From: Streptomyces sp. BHT-5-2
Lineage (GTDB): Bacteria; Actinomycetota; Actinomycetes; Streptomycetales; Streptomycetaceae
NCBI RefSeq assembly: GCF_019774615.1
Contig: NZ_CP081496.1
Span: 4,216,001-4,280,000 of the forward strand
DNA length: 64,000 nt
Direction: 5' to 3'
Position numbers and translations under genes: made by a program. This document shows positions 34,141 to 42,674 of the stretch, in pieces (positions within the stretch are counted from its first letter, which is position 1; every line of letters begins with the position of its first letter). A model generated the notes under the pieces. That model saw only the letters and a list, made by a program, of their open reading frames with translations, did no database searches and had not been told where the DNA came from.

Positions 34141-35091
34141 TCACTCGCTTTCGCGCGCACGGGCGTAGTAGTGGGAGAACCGCTCCAGCGGCTCGCCCTC
34201 CGCGCTCCACGGCCAGGGCGTGGCCACGCCGCCGGTGGTGCGCAGCACGTTCGCGGCCTCACCGGGGCGCACCGCCTTCATCAGCGCATAGGCCAGCAGG
34301 TTCAGGTCGGCGAGCGCCTGCGCGTGCCGGAGGAAGCCCTGGCCCGGCCAGTAGTGCGCCGCGTGATCGAGCACCGCGACGGCGTCGTGCCGGCGCCAGA
34401 ACTCGCCCGCGCCGAGGGCCGTGACCCCGCCGGGGGCCATGGACCGCTGGTGGTTGCGGACCAGGGCGGTGAGTTCCAGGCCGGCCGCGGGAGCGTTGGT
34501 GGGCATCGCGGAGCGGACGCTGTCGAGCAGGTCGAGCACCTGACTGCTGGAGCCGCACTCGTCCGGCGAGAGGTAGCCCAGTGCCTGGAGGTGGGCCTCG
34601 CGGTTCCACGGGTCGCGGGCCTTGATCTCGCGCCAGATCGCGGCCAGTTCGGCGGACGGGCGGCGTTCCAGACGGAGGATGGCCAGGTGCAGGGTCCAGG
34701 GCGTGGGGTCGGCGGGCAGCAGTTCGGCCGCGCGGTGACAGGTCTGCCGGGTGGCCTCCAGGTCGACGGCGGAGCCTTCCTGGCGGGCCTGCAACAGGTC
34801 CGACCAGGCATGCAGCAGCAGGGCGTCCTGGTTGTGCGGGTTGTGCTCGCGCCAGATGCCGGGCAGGGCCCGTCCGGCGGCTGCGGCCAGGACGCGCAGG
34901 CGGTGCGCCTTTCGGTCCCAGTCGTCGCCGGCGTCGCCGAGGACGTCTGCCATCAGGGCCATGACAGGCGTGTCGAGCGAACCGCGGTCCCAACAGGTCT
35001 CGACGCGTCGCCTGACCTGTCCCAGGGCGGCGTCGTCGAGTTCGGGGAGCATGCGGGGACGGCTGCCTTTGCGGCGTCTGAAGACGGGCAT
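34141..35091 (-). CDS. Tetratricopeptide-like helical protein, unknown function
   Basis: The 316-residue ORF begins MPVFRRRKGSRPRMLPELDD and consists of helical pairs such as NQDALLLHAWSDLLQARQEG, DPTPWTLHLAILRLERRP and DPWNREAHLQALGYLSPDE, a pattern like degenerate TPR units with Asp-Pro-Trp caps. No catalytic site is visible. I chose ATG 35091; the frame stays open for 59 more codons with no better ribosome binding site. Uncharacterised proteins of this kind are frequent in Streptomyces. It is followed by a 291-bp spacer before the small exported gene. Confidence 0.75.
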   Translation of the reverse strand: MPVFRRRKGSRPRMLPELDDAALGQVRRRVETCWDRGSLDTPVMALMADVLGDAGDDWDRKAHRLRVLAAAAGRALPGIWREHNPHNQDALLLHAWSDLLQARQEGSAVDLEATRQTCHRAAELLPADPTPWTLHLAILRLERRPSAELAAIWREIKARDPWNREAHLQALGYLSPDECGSSSQVLDLLDSVRSAMPTNAPAAGLELTALVRNHQRSMAPGGVTALGAGEFWRRHDAVAVLDHAAHYWPGQGFLRHAQALADLNLLAYALMKAVRPGEAANVLRTTGGVATPWPWSAEGEPLERFSHYYARARESE

Positions 35092-35298
35092 TCCGCGGTG
35101 GCCTTCCGGATGAGGTGCGGGTGGACGGAGTTCCGGCATCGTACGGGCGAAGGTCGGCCACGCAATCCGCCGCCCGCACTCCGAGACGCACCCGATACCC
35201 AGACGCGTCCATTTCGATCCCAGAACATACTTGTCCAGAACCTTCACCCGCGTGGCACATACTTTCAACCGGTTTGTAAAAGCCTGGCCATGAATTGA

Positions 35299-37467
35299 TT
35301 ACCTTTGTGCACACGGTGACCCCGGCACTCGGTCGCGAACGATCACCGGCTCCTCTTCCGGGGAGATCCGGGCGTAGCGCACCGGCCCGCTCAGCGGCAC
35401 CCCGCCCACCACCGGCGACCGTGCCGGCTCCGCACCGAGGGCCACCAGCACCCAAGTGCCGCCGGGAAAGCAGACGATGACGGTGGTCCCCTCGACGGCG
35501 CATCGTACGGCCGGAGGCTCGGGGTCCGCACCGTACCCGGTGAGACCGACCAGGGCGACATGCACGGACCGGTCCGTCGCGCGCCGGCCGGTGGCATACG
35601 GGACGGCGGTGTGCCGACCGAAGGCACCGGTGCCCTCCGCGGTCGCCACGTCGAGGTGCGGATGACCGGCGAGGGAGACGAATGTACTGGTCAGACCGCC
35701 GTCGGTGGCGGCTTCGGCCCGGTTGCCGACGGTCCGGACGCGCGGTGGCCGCTCCCCAGCGAGCTGCCACCCGCTGTCGTGCAGCGGCAGGTACGCCGGC
35801 GCGTCGACGAGGTGGACGCGCAGTTCGAACGCGCCCCGGACCACGCTCGCGGTCTCGATCCGGGCCTCGGGGTCCGGCCCGCCGCGCCGGTCCGCCTGAT
35901 GGCGAGCGGGACGGTGACCGGCCGATCGATGCCAGGCAGATCCGTGCCAGGCAGGTTGATCCCAGGCAGGCTGGTGCCAGGATGCGGCGTAGTGGTCGTG
36001 GACGTGCAGGCGGTGGATGCGAGTGCGGCGGGACAGGCCGAGCTCGGGGTGGTGGAGCGCCACATGGTTGTCGGCCAGGAGGCGGCGGGAACCGTCGGCG
36101 ACGTGGCACGGGCCGGTCGCCGTGGAGTAGGCGAACCGTGAGTAGAGCGGGTCCCCGGCTGTTCGGACCGCCGGGTAGCTGCCCGGCGCGCGGGCGTCCC
36201 GTGCCTGGTCGGGACCGCCGTGGTCGGCCGTTGCGTAGTTGTCGCTGCCGTGGTTGACGAGCCGGACCACGCCGTCCGCCCGGGTCGCCGAGAGCACGAA
36301 GCCGGGTACGGGCAGTGCCTGGATCCGGTCGCCTCGTTCGACGGGCAGCGGTTCCTCCGGCTCCGTCCAGCACGGGTGGTCGGCCGGCAGCAGCAGGCCG
36401 AGGAACGCCTTGGCGAGCCAGTACGGGGAGGCCGGGCCGGAGTAACCCTGCACCAGTGGCGGGTACGGCCCGTACCAGCCCAGGGTGGGGATGCCGTTCC
36501 GGTCGCGGAATCCGCGGTCGGTGAAGTGGCGCAGCGCACCACTGGCCAGCCGGCGGGTCTGGCCCGGGCCGAGCGGTGTCGCGTCCACCAGTGCGCCCAG
36601 CCACGGGGCAGCGGCCGCCGCGAACCGGTAGATCAGTGAGCGGCCCTGGTGCACGGGGGCGCCGTCCGCGCCGAAGAACAGCGCGTAGTCGGCGAGGAAG
36701 CGCCGCAGTCGTGCCTTGAGGACCGTTCGATCCGTGGCACGCTCGCCGGCCATCAGGGACCACAGGAGGGGGTAGGTGTGCAGGGCCCAGCCGTTGTAGT
36801 GGTCGAAGTTGTCGGCGGTGCGGGCGTCGCCGCCGTCGCGGTACCAGCCGTCGCCGACGTGGAACGCCTCGATACGGGCCAGGTCGTCGTCCATCGCGGC
36901 CCGGTCGTGGGCGGCTCCGACACTCGCCAGGAACTCTCCGACGATCACCCGGAACATGTGCCAGTTGTTGTCGGGGATCCGCAGGCCCCAGGCACCCTGC
37001 AACCACTCGACGACCCGTTGCCGCACCCCGTCCGGCAGGCGATCCCACAACCACGGCCGCGTCAGGTGCAGCCCCAGTGCCAGGGAGCACGCCTCGACGA
37101 GGGTCTGCCGGCACTCCTGGCCGAGCGCCGGCCACGCCTCGGGATGCCGTGGGTCGGTGCCGGCGCCGATGCCCTCCGCGTAGCGCTGGAGCAGGCCGGC
37201 GGGTGCCCGTCCTTGGCAGCCCGCGGTGCGGAAGGCCAGCAGGAGGAAGGTACGGGCGAAGCCTTCGAGTTGGTCGGAGTCGGTACCGGAGGACGACGGT
37301 CTGCCGGGCAGCACGAGGCGTGCGCCGGAGGGCGAGGCGAACCGGTGCGCGTCCGTCAGCAGCCGGTCGGCGAGGGCCAGCCAGTGCGTGCGGACGTATC
37401 CCGTGAAGGGCGAGAGCGTACGGTCCTCGGGCGGCAGTGCCGGTCCGGTCCCGCTCGTGCGCGACAT
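35299..37467 (-). CDS. DUF2264-domain protein
   Basis: The 722-residue protein has the DUF2264 alpha-toroid features: EGFARTFLLLAFR, DNNWHMFRVIVGEFL, GWYRDGGDARTADNFDHYNG, LHTYPLLWSLMAG and GASPYWLAKAFLGLLLP-like SGPASPYWLAKAFLGLLLP. A C-terminal beta-sandwich follows. The layout is that of polysaccharide lyase or glycoside-hydrolase relatives, though DUF2264 enzymes are poorly characterised. A short WHQP/WDQP/WHGS pentapeptide repeat interrupts the C-terminal region and comes from a 15-bp DNA repeat. It is divergent from a Gfo/Idh/MocA dehydrogenase with a 199-bp spacer, suggesting a shared carbohydrate role. Confidence 0.88.
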   Translation of the reverse strand: MSRTSGTGPALPPEDRTLSPFTGYVRTHWLALADRLLTDAHRFASPSGARLVLPGRPSSSGTDSDQLEGFARTFLLLAFRTAGCQGRAPAGLLQRYAEGIGAGTDPRHPEAWPALGQECRQTLVEACSLALGLHLTRPWLWDRLPDGVRQRVVEWLQGAWGLRIPDNNWHMFRVIVGEFLASVGAAHDRAAMDDDLARIEAFHVGDGWYRDGGDARTADNFDHYNGWALHTYPLLWSLMAGERATDRTVLKARLRRFLADYALFFGADGAPVHQGRSLIYRFAAAAAPWLGALVDATPLGPGQTRRLASGALRHFTDRGFRDRNGIPTLGWYGPYPPLVQGYSGPASPYWLAKAFLGLLLPADHPCWTEPEEPLPVERGDRIQALPVPGFVLSATRADGVVRLVNHGSDNYATADHGGPDQARDARAPGSYPAVRTAGDPLYSRFAYSTATGPCHVADGSRRLLADNHVALHHPELGLSRRTRIHRLHVHDHYAASWHQPAWDQPAWHGSAWHRSAGHRPARHQADRRGGPDPEARIETASVVRGAFELRVHLVDAPAYLPLHDSGWQLAGERPPRVRTVGNRAEAATDGGLTSTFVSLAGHPHLDVATAEGTGAFGRHTAVPYATGRRATDRSVHVALVGLTGYGADPEPPAVRCAVEGTTVIVCFPGGTWVLVALGAEPARSPVVGGVPLSGPVRYARISPEEEPVIVRDRVPGSPCAQR
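35931..35990. repeat. Four 15-bp tandem repeats inside the DUF2264 gene
   Basis: Consecutive 15-bp units start at 35931, 35946, 35961 and 35976; three share CCAGGCAG and the fourth begins GCCAGGATG. On the coding (reverse) strand they encode AWHQP, AWDQP, AWHGS and AWHRS-like pentapeptides. Length change would keep the frame, since 15 is a multiple of three. Confidence 0.75.
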
Positions 37468-37666
37468 GGGGCTCCTTGAGTCCGGTGCTCTGCGGTGGTG
37501 TGGTGGTCATCGGGTGGCCGTGCTGCAGATGTCGGGGTGTGCCCCGCGCCAGCATGGCCGCTCGCCGGCGAAGGCCACAAGCACCCGAAACGGACGGGAC
37601 ACGGGTGCCCCGGGCCGACCGCCGCACGGTCGCCGGCCGCCCCGTCGACGTCCCGAAAGAAGGCTG

Positions 37667-38956
37667 ATGAGGTTGTCCAGTAGCACCCAGCAGGAACCGA
37701 ACGGCCCTCAAGAGCACGATGGCCGACAGGAGTTGAGGGAATTCCAGGCGCCTGAGGCTCAGGAGACGTCACGGACCGCGGAGGAGCTGCGGCTCGCGGT
37801 GGTGGGGCTCGGGATGCGCGGGACGCTCGGCAGGCATGTCGCCGACCGGCGGCTGCGGGCGCGGGTGGTGGCGGTGTGCGACCCGGTCGCGGCTCGCCGG
37901 GAAGGCAGCCGGGAACCGTACCCGGAGGCCGAGCGGCACGCCGACCACCGCCGGTTGCTCGATGCCGGGCTGGACGGGGTGATCCTGACGACGCCGGACG
38001 ACACCCACGAGCAGTTGGCCGTCGACTTCCTGACGGCCGGCGTCGCGGTGTTCGTCGACAAGCCGCTGGCGATCACCACCGCCGGATGCGACCGCGTACT
38101 GGAGACGGCGCGACGCACCGGCACCCGGCTCTACGTCGGCCACAACATGCGCCACATGCCGGTCGTCCGCACCATGCGCGAGCTGGTCCGCAAGGGCGTG
38201 ATCGGCGAGGTGAAGGCCGTCTGGTGCCGTCATTTCGTCGGCCACGGCGGGGACTTCTACTTCAAGGACTGGCACGCCGACCGCCGCCGGACCACCGGTC
38301 TGCTGCTGCAGAAGGGGGCGCACGACCTCGATGTGATCCACTGGCTGGCCGACGGCTACACCGTGCGGACCCAGGCGATGGGCGGGCTGACCGTCTACGG
38401 CGACATCACCGCGCGCGGCGGGCAGGGCGAGCGGACGCTGACCGAGTGGTTCGACCCGGAGAACAACTGGCCGCCCACGTCCCTGACCGGCCTGAACGAC
38501 GTGGTCGACGTCGAGGACCTGTCGATGATGACCATGCGCCTGGACAACGGGGTGTTCGCCACGTACGAGCAGTGCCACTACACACCCGACTACTGGCGCA
38601 ACTACACCGTCATCGGCACCCACGGGCGGCTGGAGAACTTCGGCGACACCGACGGGGCGGTGGTCAAGGTGTGGAACGGCCGGCGCAGCGGCTATCGCGC
38701 GGACGCCGATCTGGTCGTCGAGGTGCCCCCGGGCGAGGGCGGGCACGGCGGGGCCGACCCGCGACTGGTGGCCGAATTCGTGGACTTCGTACGCGAGGGC
38801 GGGCAGACGCTCACCTCACCGGTGGCGGCCCGGCAGGCGGTGGCGGCCGGCTGCGCCGCCACCGCGTCGCTGCGCGCCGACGGCGTGCCCGTCAATGTGC
38901 CCGCATTGTCACAGGAGTTGGTCGACCATTTCTCCACCAATAGCCGGGGAATGTGA
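37667..38956 (+). CDS. Gfo/Idh/MocA-family NAD(P)-dependent oxidoreductase
   Basis: The 429-residue protein has the N-terminal Rossmann motif LRLAVVGLGMRGTLGRHVAD, then VILTTPDDTHEQLAV, the family VDKPLAIT (E/D-K-P) and a C-terminal GFO_IDH_MocA domain with WHADRRRTTGLLLQKGAHDL. It probably oxidises or isomerises a sugar or inositol using NAD(P). A 40-residue Gln/Glu-rich leader precedes the fold, so the start may be internal to the reported ATG at 37667, which follows AAGAAGG. It faces away from the DUF2264 gene and probably works with it. Confidence 0.88.
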   Translation: MRLSSSTQQEPNGPQEHDGRQELREFQAPEAQETSRTAEELRLAVVGLGMRGTLGRHVADRRLRARVVAVCDPVAARREGSREPYPEAERHADHRRLLDAGLDGVILTTPDDTHEQLAVDFLTAGVAVFVDKPLAITTAGCDRVLETARRTGTRLYVGHNMRHMPVVRTMRELVRKGVIGEVKAVWCRHFVGHGGDFYFKDWHADRRRTTGLLLQKGAHDLDVIHWLADGYTVRTQAMGGLTVYGDITARGGQGERTLTEWFDPENNWPPTSLTGLNDVVDVEDLSMMTMRLDNGVFATYEQCHYTPDYWRNYTVIGTHGRLENFGDTDGAVVKVWNGRRSGYRADADLVVEVPPGEGGHGGADPRLVAEFVDFVREGGQTLTSPVAARQAVAAGCAATASLRADGVPVNVPALSQELVDHFSTNSRGM

Positions 38957-39241
38957 GTTGAAATCCTTATTTCATGGAGGTAAAGCCTTCGTAGTGTGCA
39001 GATCGGCGGATTCCTTCGGGGGATGTGGCGCGGAGTGCATCACGTCCCATTGTGGCCATTGGCGCGACTTGGACACCGTGGGACTGCTGATTCGGGTAGC
39101 AATGACCTGGACGACCACGGGGATTCCGGAATCCGGGTTGCTTCACCGCCCGGCTGACGCAAATGTCTTGATACTCCGCAATCCGGTTCGGAATGCCCGG
39201 TGGCCATCGAGCGGAACGCACACAAAAGGAATGAGGGAATC

Positions 39242-39823
39242 ATGGTCATGGGCAAAAGGGCCGCGCTCGTACTGGGGCCGGTGCTGGGCGCGTTGCTGGC
39301 GCTGCCGCTCTCCGCGCAGGCGGCCGTCCGCCCGGACTCGCTGCCGAGCGAGAGCGAGTGGCTCAAGGACGTCGCACCGGTCGCGGCGTCCCTCCAGGAC
39401 TATCTGAAACAGCGTCTGGCCGAGGGAAGGAGCGGCGAGAAGCCTGCGGTCGTCCTGGACATCGACAACACCTCCCTGGCCACGCACTACGACCGGGGGA
39501 AGCCGGTCGAGGCGATCCTCAAGGCCACGGAGTACGCGCACGAGCACGGCGCGGCGGTGCTGTTCGCCTCGTACCGCGACCCCGACGAGCAGGACGCCAC
39601 GAAGCAGGAACTCGCCTCGGCCGGCTACACCGTCGACGGCCTCTGCCTCAAGCCGCACGGCGACAGCCCAGGAAAGGCACAGGTCAAGCTCGGCTGCCGG
39701 AAGAAGTACGAGTCACAGGGCTACACCCTCGTCGCCAACGTCGGGAACCGCAGCACCGACTTCGACGGCGGGCACTACGAAAAGGGCTTCAAACTTCCCG
39801 ACTACGACGGGCAGTTGAGCTGA
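39242..39823 (+). CDS. Secreted HAD-family (class B-type) acid phosphatase
   Basis: The 193-residue protein has a Sec signal (MVMGKRAALVLGPVLGALLA then LPLSAQAAV) and the HAD motif VVLDIDNTSLATHY, where the first Asp is the nucleophile. Later, ANVGNRSTDFDGGHYEKGFK supplies HAD motif IV. It matches the HAD acid phosphatase (HAD_acid_phosphat) family that removes phosphate from extracellular substrates. GAGGG precedes the ATG; an in-frame ATG two codons on is also possible. A perfect terminator follows at 39906-39943. Confidence 0.9.
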   Translation: MVMGKRAALVLGPVLGALLALPLSAQAAVRPDSLPSESEWLKDVAPVAASLQDYLKQRLAEGRSGEKPAVVLDIDNTSLATHYDRGKPVEAILKATEYAHEHGAAVLFASYRDPDEQDATKQELASAGYTVDGLCLKPHGDSPGKAQVKLGCRKKYESQGYTLVANVGNRSTDFDGGHYEKGFKLPDYDGQLS

Positions 39824-39905
39824 TTGCCGAGCTCCCGGACCCCCTCCCGAACCCCGGACCGTCCAATTCCCCAACTGCCGACCTGCCGGCACGCGTCATG
39901 ACTTG

Positions 39906-39943
39906 TGAGTGTGGGCCCACCCGTGACGGTGGGCCCACACTCA
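39906..39943. terminator. Strong hairpin after the acid phosphatase gene
   Basis: A 16-bp perfect stem (39906-39921 with 39928-39943) encloses the 6-nt loop CGTGAC. The core is GTGGGCCCACC/GGTGGGCCCAC. There is no U-run, as is usual for streptomycete terminators. It separates the phosphatase from the regulator gene at 40013. Confidence 0.85.
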
Positions 39944-40012
39944 TGATCGGTTCCAGGTAACGCCCCCACCCCCAACACCCCCACCCCCACACCCACCCGC
40001 CCGGAGCCCCCC

Positions 40013-40996
40013 ATGAGCGAAGACGACCGGCCGGCCCACCTCGCCCGGCTCGGCCTCTCCGAGACCGAGGCCACCACCTATCTGGCCATGCTGGACACCG
40101 GCCCCACCACCGTCACCGCGCTGGCCCGCCGGCTGGGCGTGGCGCCCGCCGACGCCGAACGTGCCCTCGCCCGGCTCATCCATCTGGGCCTGGCCGCCAG
40201 TCACGGTCCCGATCGCTCCGGCATCGCGCCGATCGAACCGTCCATCGGCCTGGGCCGCCTGACCAGCACCCGTACCGCGGAACTGCAACAGGCCCATCTG
40301 GTGGCCATGGACGCCTACCGCACCTACCGTCGCCAGGTGCACCCGCAGGCCACCGACGACCTCGTCGAGGTGGTCACCGGACCGCAGATCGTGGAGCGCA
40401 TCCTCCAGGTCGAGGACGCCGCGGCGTCCGAGGTGCTGCGCTTCGACGCCCCGCCGTGGCACACCGGCGGCACCCCCAACCCCACCGAGATCCGCAACCT
40501 GGAGCGCGGTGTGTGCTATCGCATCGTCTACTCCAAGTCCGCGGTGGAGAACAGCGATTACTACGCGCGCAACATCAGACCCTGCATCACGGCCGGCGAG
40601 CAGGCCCGGGTGCTGCAGTCCCTGCCGGTGAAACTGGGCATCTTCGACCAGCGACTGGCGATCGTCTCGATGACGTTCGGCGACGCCGAGGTGAACGACT
40701 CGATGCTGCTGGTCCGCCCGTCCAGTCTGCTGCGCGCGCTCACCGGCCTGTTCGAGACGTCCTGGCGGTCGGCCTATCCGCTGCACTTCGGCGAGCGGGT
40801 GCCGCCCGCGCTGCGCCCGATACAGCGCCGCATCCTTGAACTGCTCGGCAGCGGTGTCACCGACGAGACCATCGCCGAACTGCTGGGCATCAGCCGCCGC
40901 ACCCTCTCCCGTCAGCTGGAGCAGCTCAACCGGGCCGCCGACGCCACCACCCGCTTCCAACTCGCCCTGTACGCCGCGCGGAAGGGGTGGGTCTGA
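40013..40996 (+). CDS. TrmB-like/LuxR-type two-HTH transcriptional regulator
   Basis: The 327-residue protein has an N-terminal TrmB winged helix (LGLSETEATTYLAMLDTGPT and VTALARRLGVAPADAERALA), a middle sensor region and a C-terminal LuxR-like HTH (PIQRRILELLGSGVTDETIA, ELLGISRRTLSRQLEQL). This two-HTH architecture is common in streptomycetes, often beside secondary-metabolism or stress genes. It is separated from the convergent ferredoxin/P450 operon by a terminator-like hairpin. Its target is unknown; the P450 operon is a candidate. Confidence 0.85.
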   Translation: MSEDDRPAHLARLGLSETEATTYLAMLDTGPTTVTALARRLGVAPADAERALARLIHLGLAASHGPDRSGIAPIEPSIGLGRLTSTRTAELQQAHLVAMDAYRTYRRQVHPQATDDLVEVVTGPQIVERILQVEDAAASEVLRFDAPPWHTGGTPNPTEIRNLERGVCYRIVYSKSAVENSDYYARNIRPCITAGEQARVLQSLPVKLGIFDQRLAIVSMTFGDAEVNDSMLLVRPSSLLRALTGLFETSWRSAYPLHFGERVPPALRPIQRRILELLGSGVTDETIAELLGISRRTLSRQLEQLNRAADATTRFQLALYAARKGWV

Positions 40997-41013
40997 CCGT
41001 CGCCGGCCGGTCC

Positions 41014-41063
41014 CGGAGGGGCCCACGCCCCGGTAGGACACCGGGCTGGGCGGGGCCCCTCCG
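41014..41063. terminator. Bidirectional terminator hairpin
   Basis: CGGAGGGGCCC at 41014-41024 pairs with GGGCCCCTCCG at 41053-41063, and the loop itself contains a CCCGGT/ACCGGG pair. The element lies between the convergent regulator and ferredoxin genes and would end both transcripts. Confidence 0.7.
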
Positions 41064-41084
41064 CTGCTTGTCCACGGAGCCTCG

Positions 41085-41309
41085 CTACGCCTCCGACGCC
41101 GCCCCGACCTCCGCCTCGACGACGCGGAGGGCGCGGGACGGGCAGAGCAGGCCGGCCTCGCGCGCCGCCGTGCCGTCGTCGCCGGCGGGGGCGGCTTCCA
41201 GCACCGTGACGATCCCGTCGTCGTCCTGGTCGAACACGCCGGGCGCGGTCAGCGCGCACAGCCCGGCGCCCACGCAGACCGTCCGGTCGGCACTCACCCG
41301 CATGGTCAT
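41085..41309 (-). CDS. 3Fe-4S ferredoxin partner of the P450
   Basis: The 74-residue protein MTMRVSADRTVCVGAGLCAL continues TAPGVFDQDDDGIVTVL and ends with LLCPSRALRVVEAE. Cysteines sit in CVGAGLC and LCPS, the C-x5-C...C-P set of single 3Fe-4S ferredoxins that feed electrons to bacterial CYPs. AAGGAGGAG precedes the ATG. The gene starts 26 bp after the P450 stop, and the two form an operon. Confidence 0.92.
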   Translation of the reverse strand: MTMRVSADRTVCVGAGLCALTAPGVFDQDDDGIVTVLEAAPAGDDGTAAREAGLLCPSRALRVVEAEVGAASEA

Positions 41310-41335
41310 CGCGCTCCTCCTTCCCTCTCCCCGCG

Positions 41336-42556
41336 TCACCAGGTGACCAGGAGCTCGTTGACGCCCTGGATCGTGGTGCCCGGCCGCAGCTTCAACTGGT
41401 CCGCAGGAGTGACGAGTCGAAGCGTCGGCACCCGGTCCATCAGCGCGTTGAGGATCACCTCCAGCTCCAGGCGGGCGAGGTTCTGCCCCAGGCACTGGTG
41501 CACGCCGAAACCGAAGGCCAGGTGGTGGCGCGCGGAGCGGCGGACGTCGAAGGCGTCCGGGTCCTCGTACACCGTGCCGTCCCGGTTGGCTATGGAGTTG
41601 ACGACGATCACGCCCTCGCCGGCCCGGATGAGCCGGCCCTCGATCTCGATGTCGGCGGTGGCGACCCGGCCACCGGCGATGTCCGCGATGGCCAGGAGGC
41701 GGAGCAGTTCCTCGACCGCACCGGGCACGAGGCGGCGATCGTCCCGCAGGGCCGCGAACTGCTCGGGGTGTTCCAGCAGGGTGATCACGCCGAGCGAGGT
41801 CATCGAGGCGGTGGTCTCGTGGCCGGCGACGAGCAGCAGCAGTGCGGTGGAGATCAGTTCCTCGCGGTCGATCTCGCCGTTGGCGAGTTGCTCGGCGACC
41901 AGGCTGCCCACGAGTCCCGTACCGGGCTCGGCCTGGAAGGCGGTGATGAGTCCGTCCATGTAGTGCCTGAGGTCGTCGCGCGCCGCAGAGGCGCTCGCCA
42001 CGTCCGTGGCCTGCACCAGGCGCCTGCTCGCGTCCTGGAAGAAGTCGTGGTCGGCATAGGGCACGCCGAGCAGCCGGCAGATCACCATGGACGGCACCGG
42101 CAGCGCGAACCGGCCGACGAGATCGGCGGGCGAGCCGGAGGCGAGCATCTCGTCGAGGAAGCCGTGCACGATCTCCTCGACCTCGGGGCGCATGCCCTTG
42201 ATCCGCTTGACGGTGAACTCGCTGATCGTCATCCGTCGCGCGACGCCGTGCTCGGGCGGATCCATGGCGATGAACGCCGGACGGTTCTCCCGGGCGATCT
42301 CGAAGCGCGGTGAGGTGGCGGGGAAGTTGACGTCGGCGCGGTCGGAGGACAGGCGCGGGTCGGCGAGCAGCTTGCGCGCGGCCTCGTGCTTGGTGACCAC
42401 CCATGCCTGGCGGCCGTCGTAGAGGGTCACCCGGTGCAGGGGGCCGGGGGCGTCCCGCAGCTCTGTGTAGCCCTGCGGTAACTGGTACGGACAGGTTCGG
42501 TCGCTCGGGAAGGCGGGCGCTTCGGTTGCCTGGGGCGTGGTGGCGATATCGGCCAT
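41336..42556 (-). CDS. Cytochrome P450
   Basis: The 406-residue protein has I-helix LLVAGHETTASM, the ExxR motif EELLR and heme loop FGFGVHQCLGQNLARLEL with Cys355 as thiolate ligand. Pattern and genomic pairing with a 3Fe-4S ferredoxin fit the CYP105-like actinobacterial xenobiotic/secondary-metabolite group. ATG 42556 follows GGAG at the right distance; nine more codons are open upstream. It faces away from a TetR gene, with a palindromic operator between them. The LLAIADIAGGRVATADIEIE segment is normal for the family. Confidence 0.93.
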   Translation of the reverse strand: MADIATTPQATEAPAFPSDRTCPYQLPQGYTELRDAPGPLHRVTLYDGRQAWVVTKHEAARKLLADPRLSSDRADVNFPATSPRFEIARENRPAFIAMDPPEHGVARRMTISEFTVKRIKGMRPEVEEIVHGFLDEMLASGSPADLVGRFALPVPSMVICRLLGVPYADHDFFQDASRRLVQATDVASASAARDDLRHYMDGLITAFQAEPGTGLVGSLVAEQLANGEIDREELISTALLLLVAGHETTASMTSLGVITLLEHPEQFAALRDDRRLVPGAVEELLRLLAIADIAGGRVATADIEIEGRLIRAGEGVIVVNSIANRDGTVYEDPDAFDVRRSARHHLAFGFGVHQCLGQNLARLELEVILNALMDRVPTLRLVTPADQLKLRPGTTIQGVNELLVTW

Positions 42557-42563
42557 CGGTCCA

Positions 42564-42641
42564 CTCCGAATCAAAAACCTCATGGTTAAAGAACGCGGTG
42601 TTCTCTAATTCGGAGAATAGACTGGGCCCCATAGAGAACGC
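42564..42641. promoter_or_regulatory. Operator region between P450 and TetR genes
   Basis: AGAACGCGGTGTTCT (42590-42604) is an inverted repeat with 5-bp arms AGAAC/GTTCT and a GCGGT spacer. A half-site AGAACGC recurs at 42635-42641. A second wider repeat, CTCCGAAT (42564-42571) and ATTCGGAG (42608-42615), surrounds it. The region is relatively AT-rich and must hold both divergent promoters. Confidence 0.55.
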
Positions 42642-42674
42642 AACGGCCTCTACGAGACATCTTCGGGAGTCACG

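Noticed and set aside
34259..37717. 1152-codon reverse-strand ORF
   Set aside because: It is an alternative frame of the DUF2264 and TPR-like genes, dominated by Arg and Pro and without recognisable motifs.
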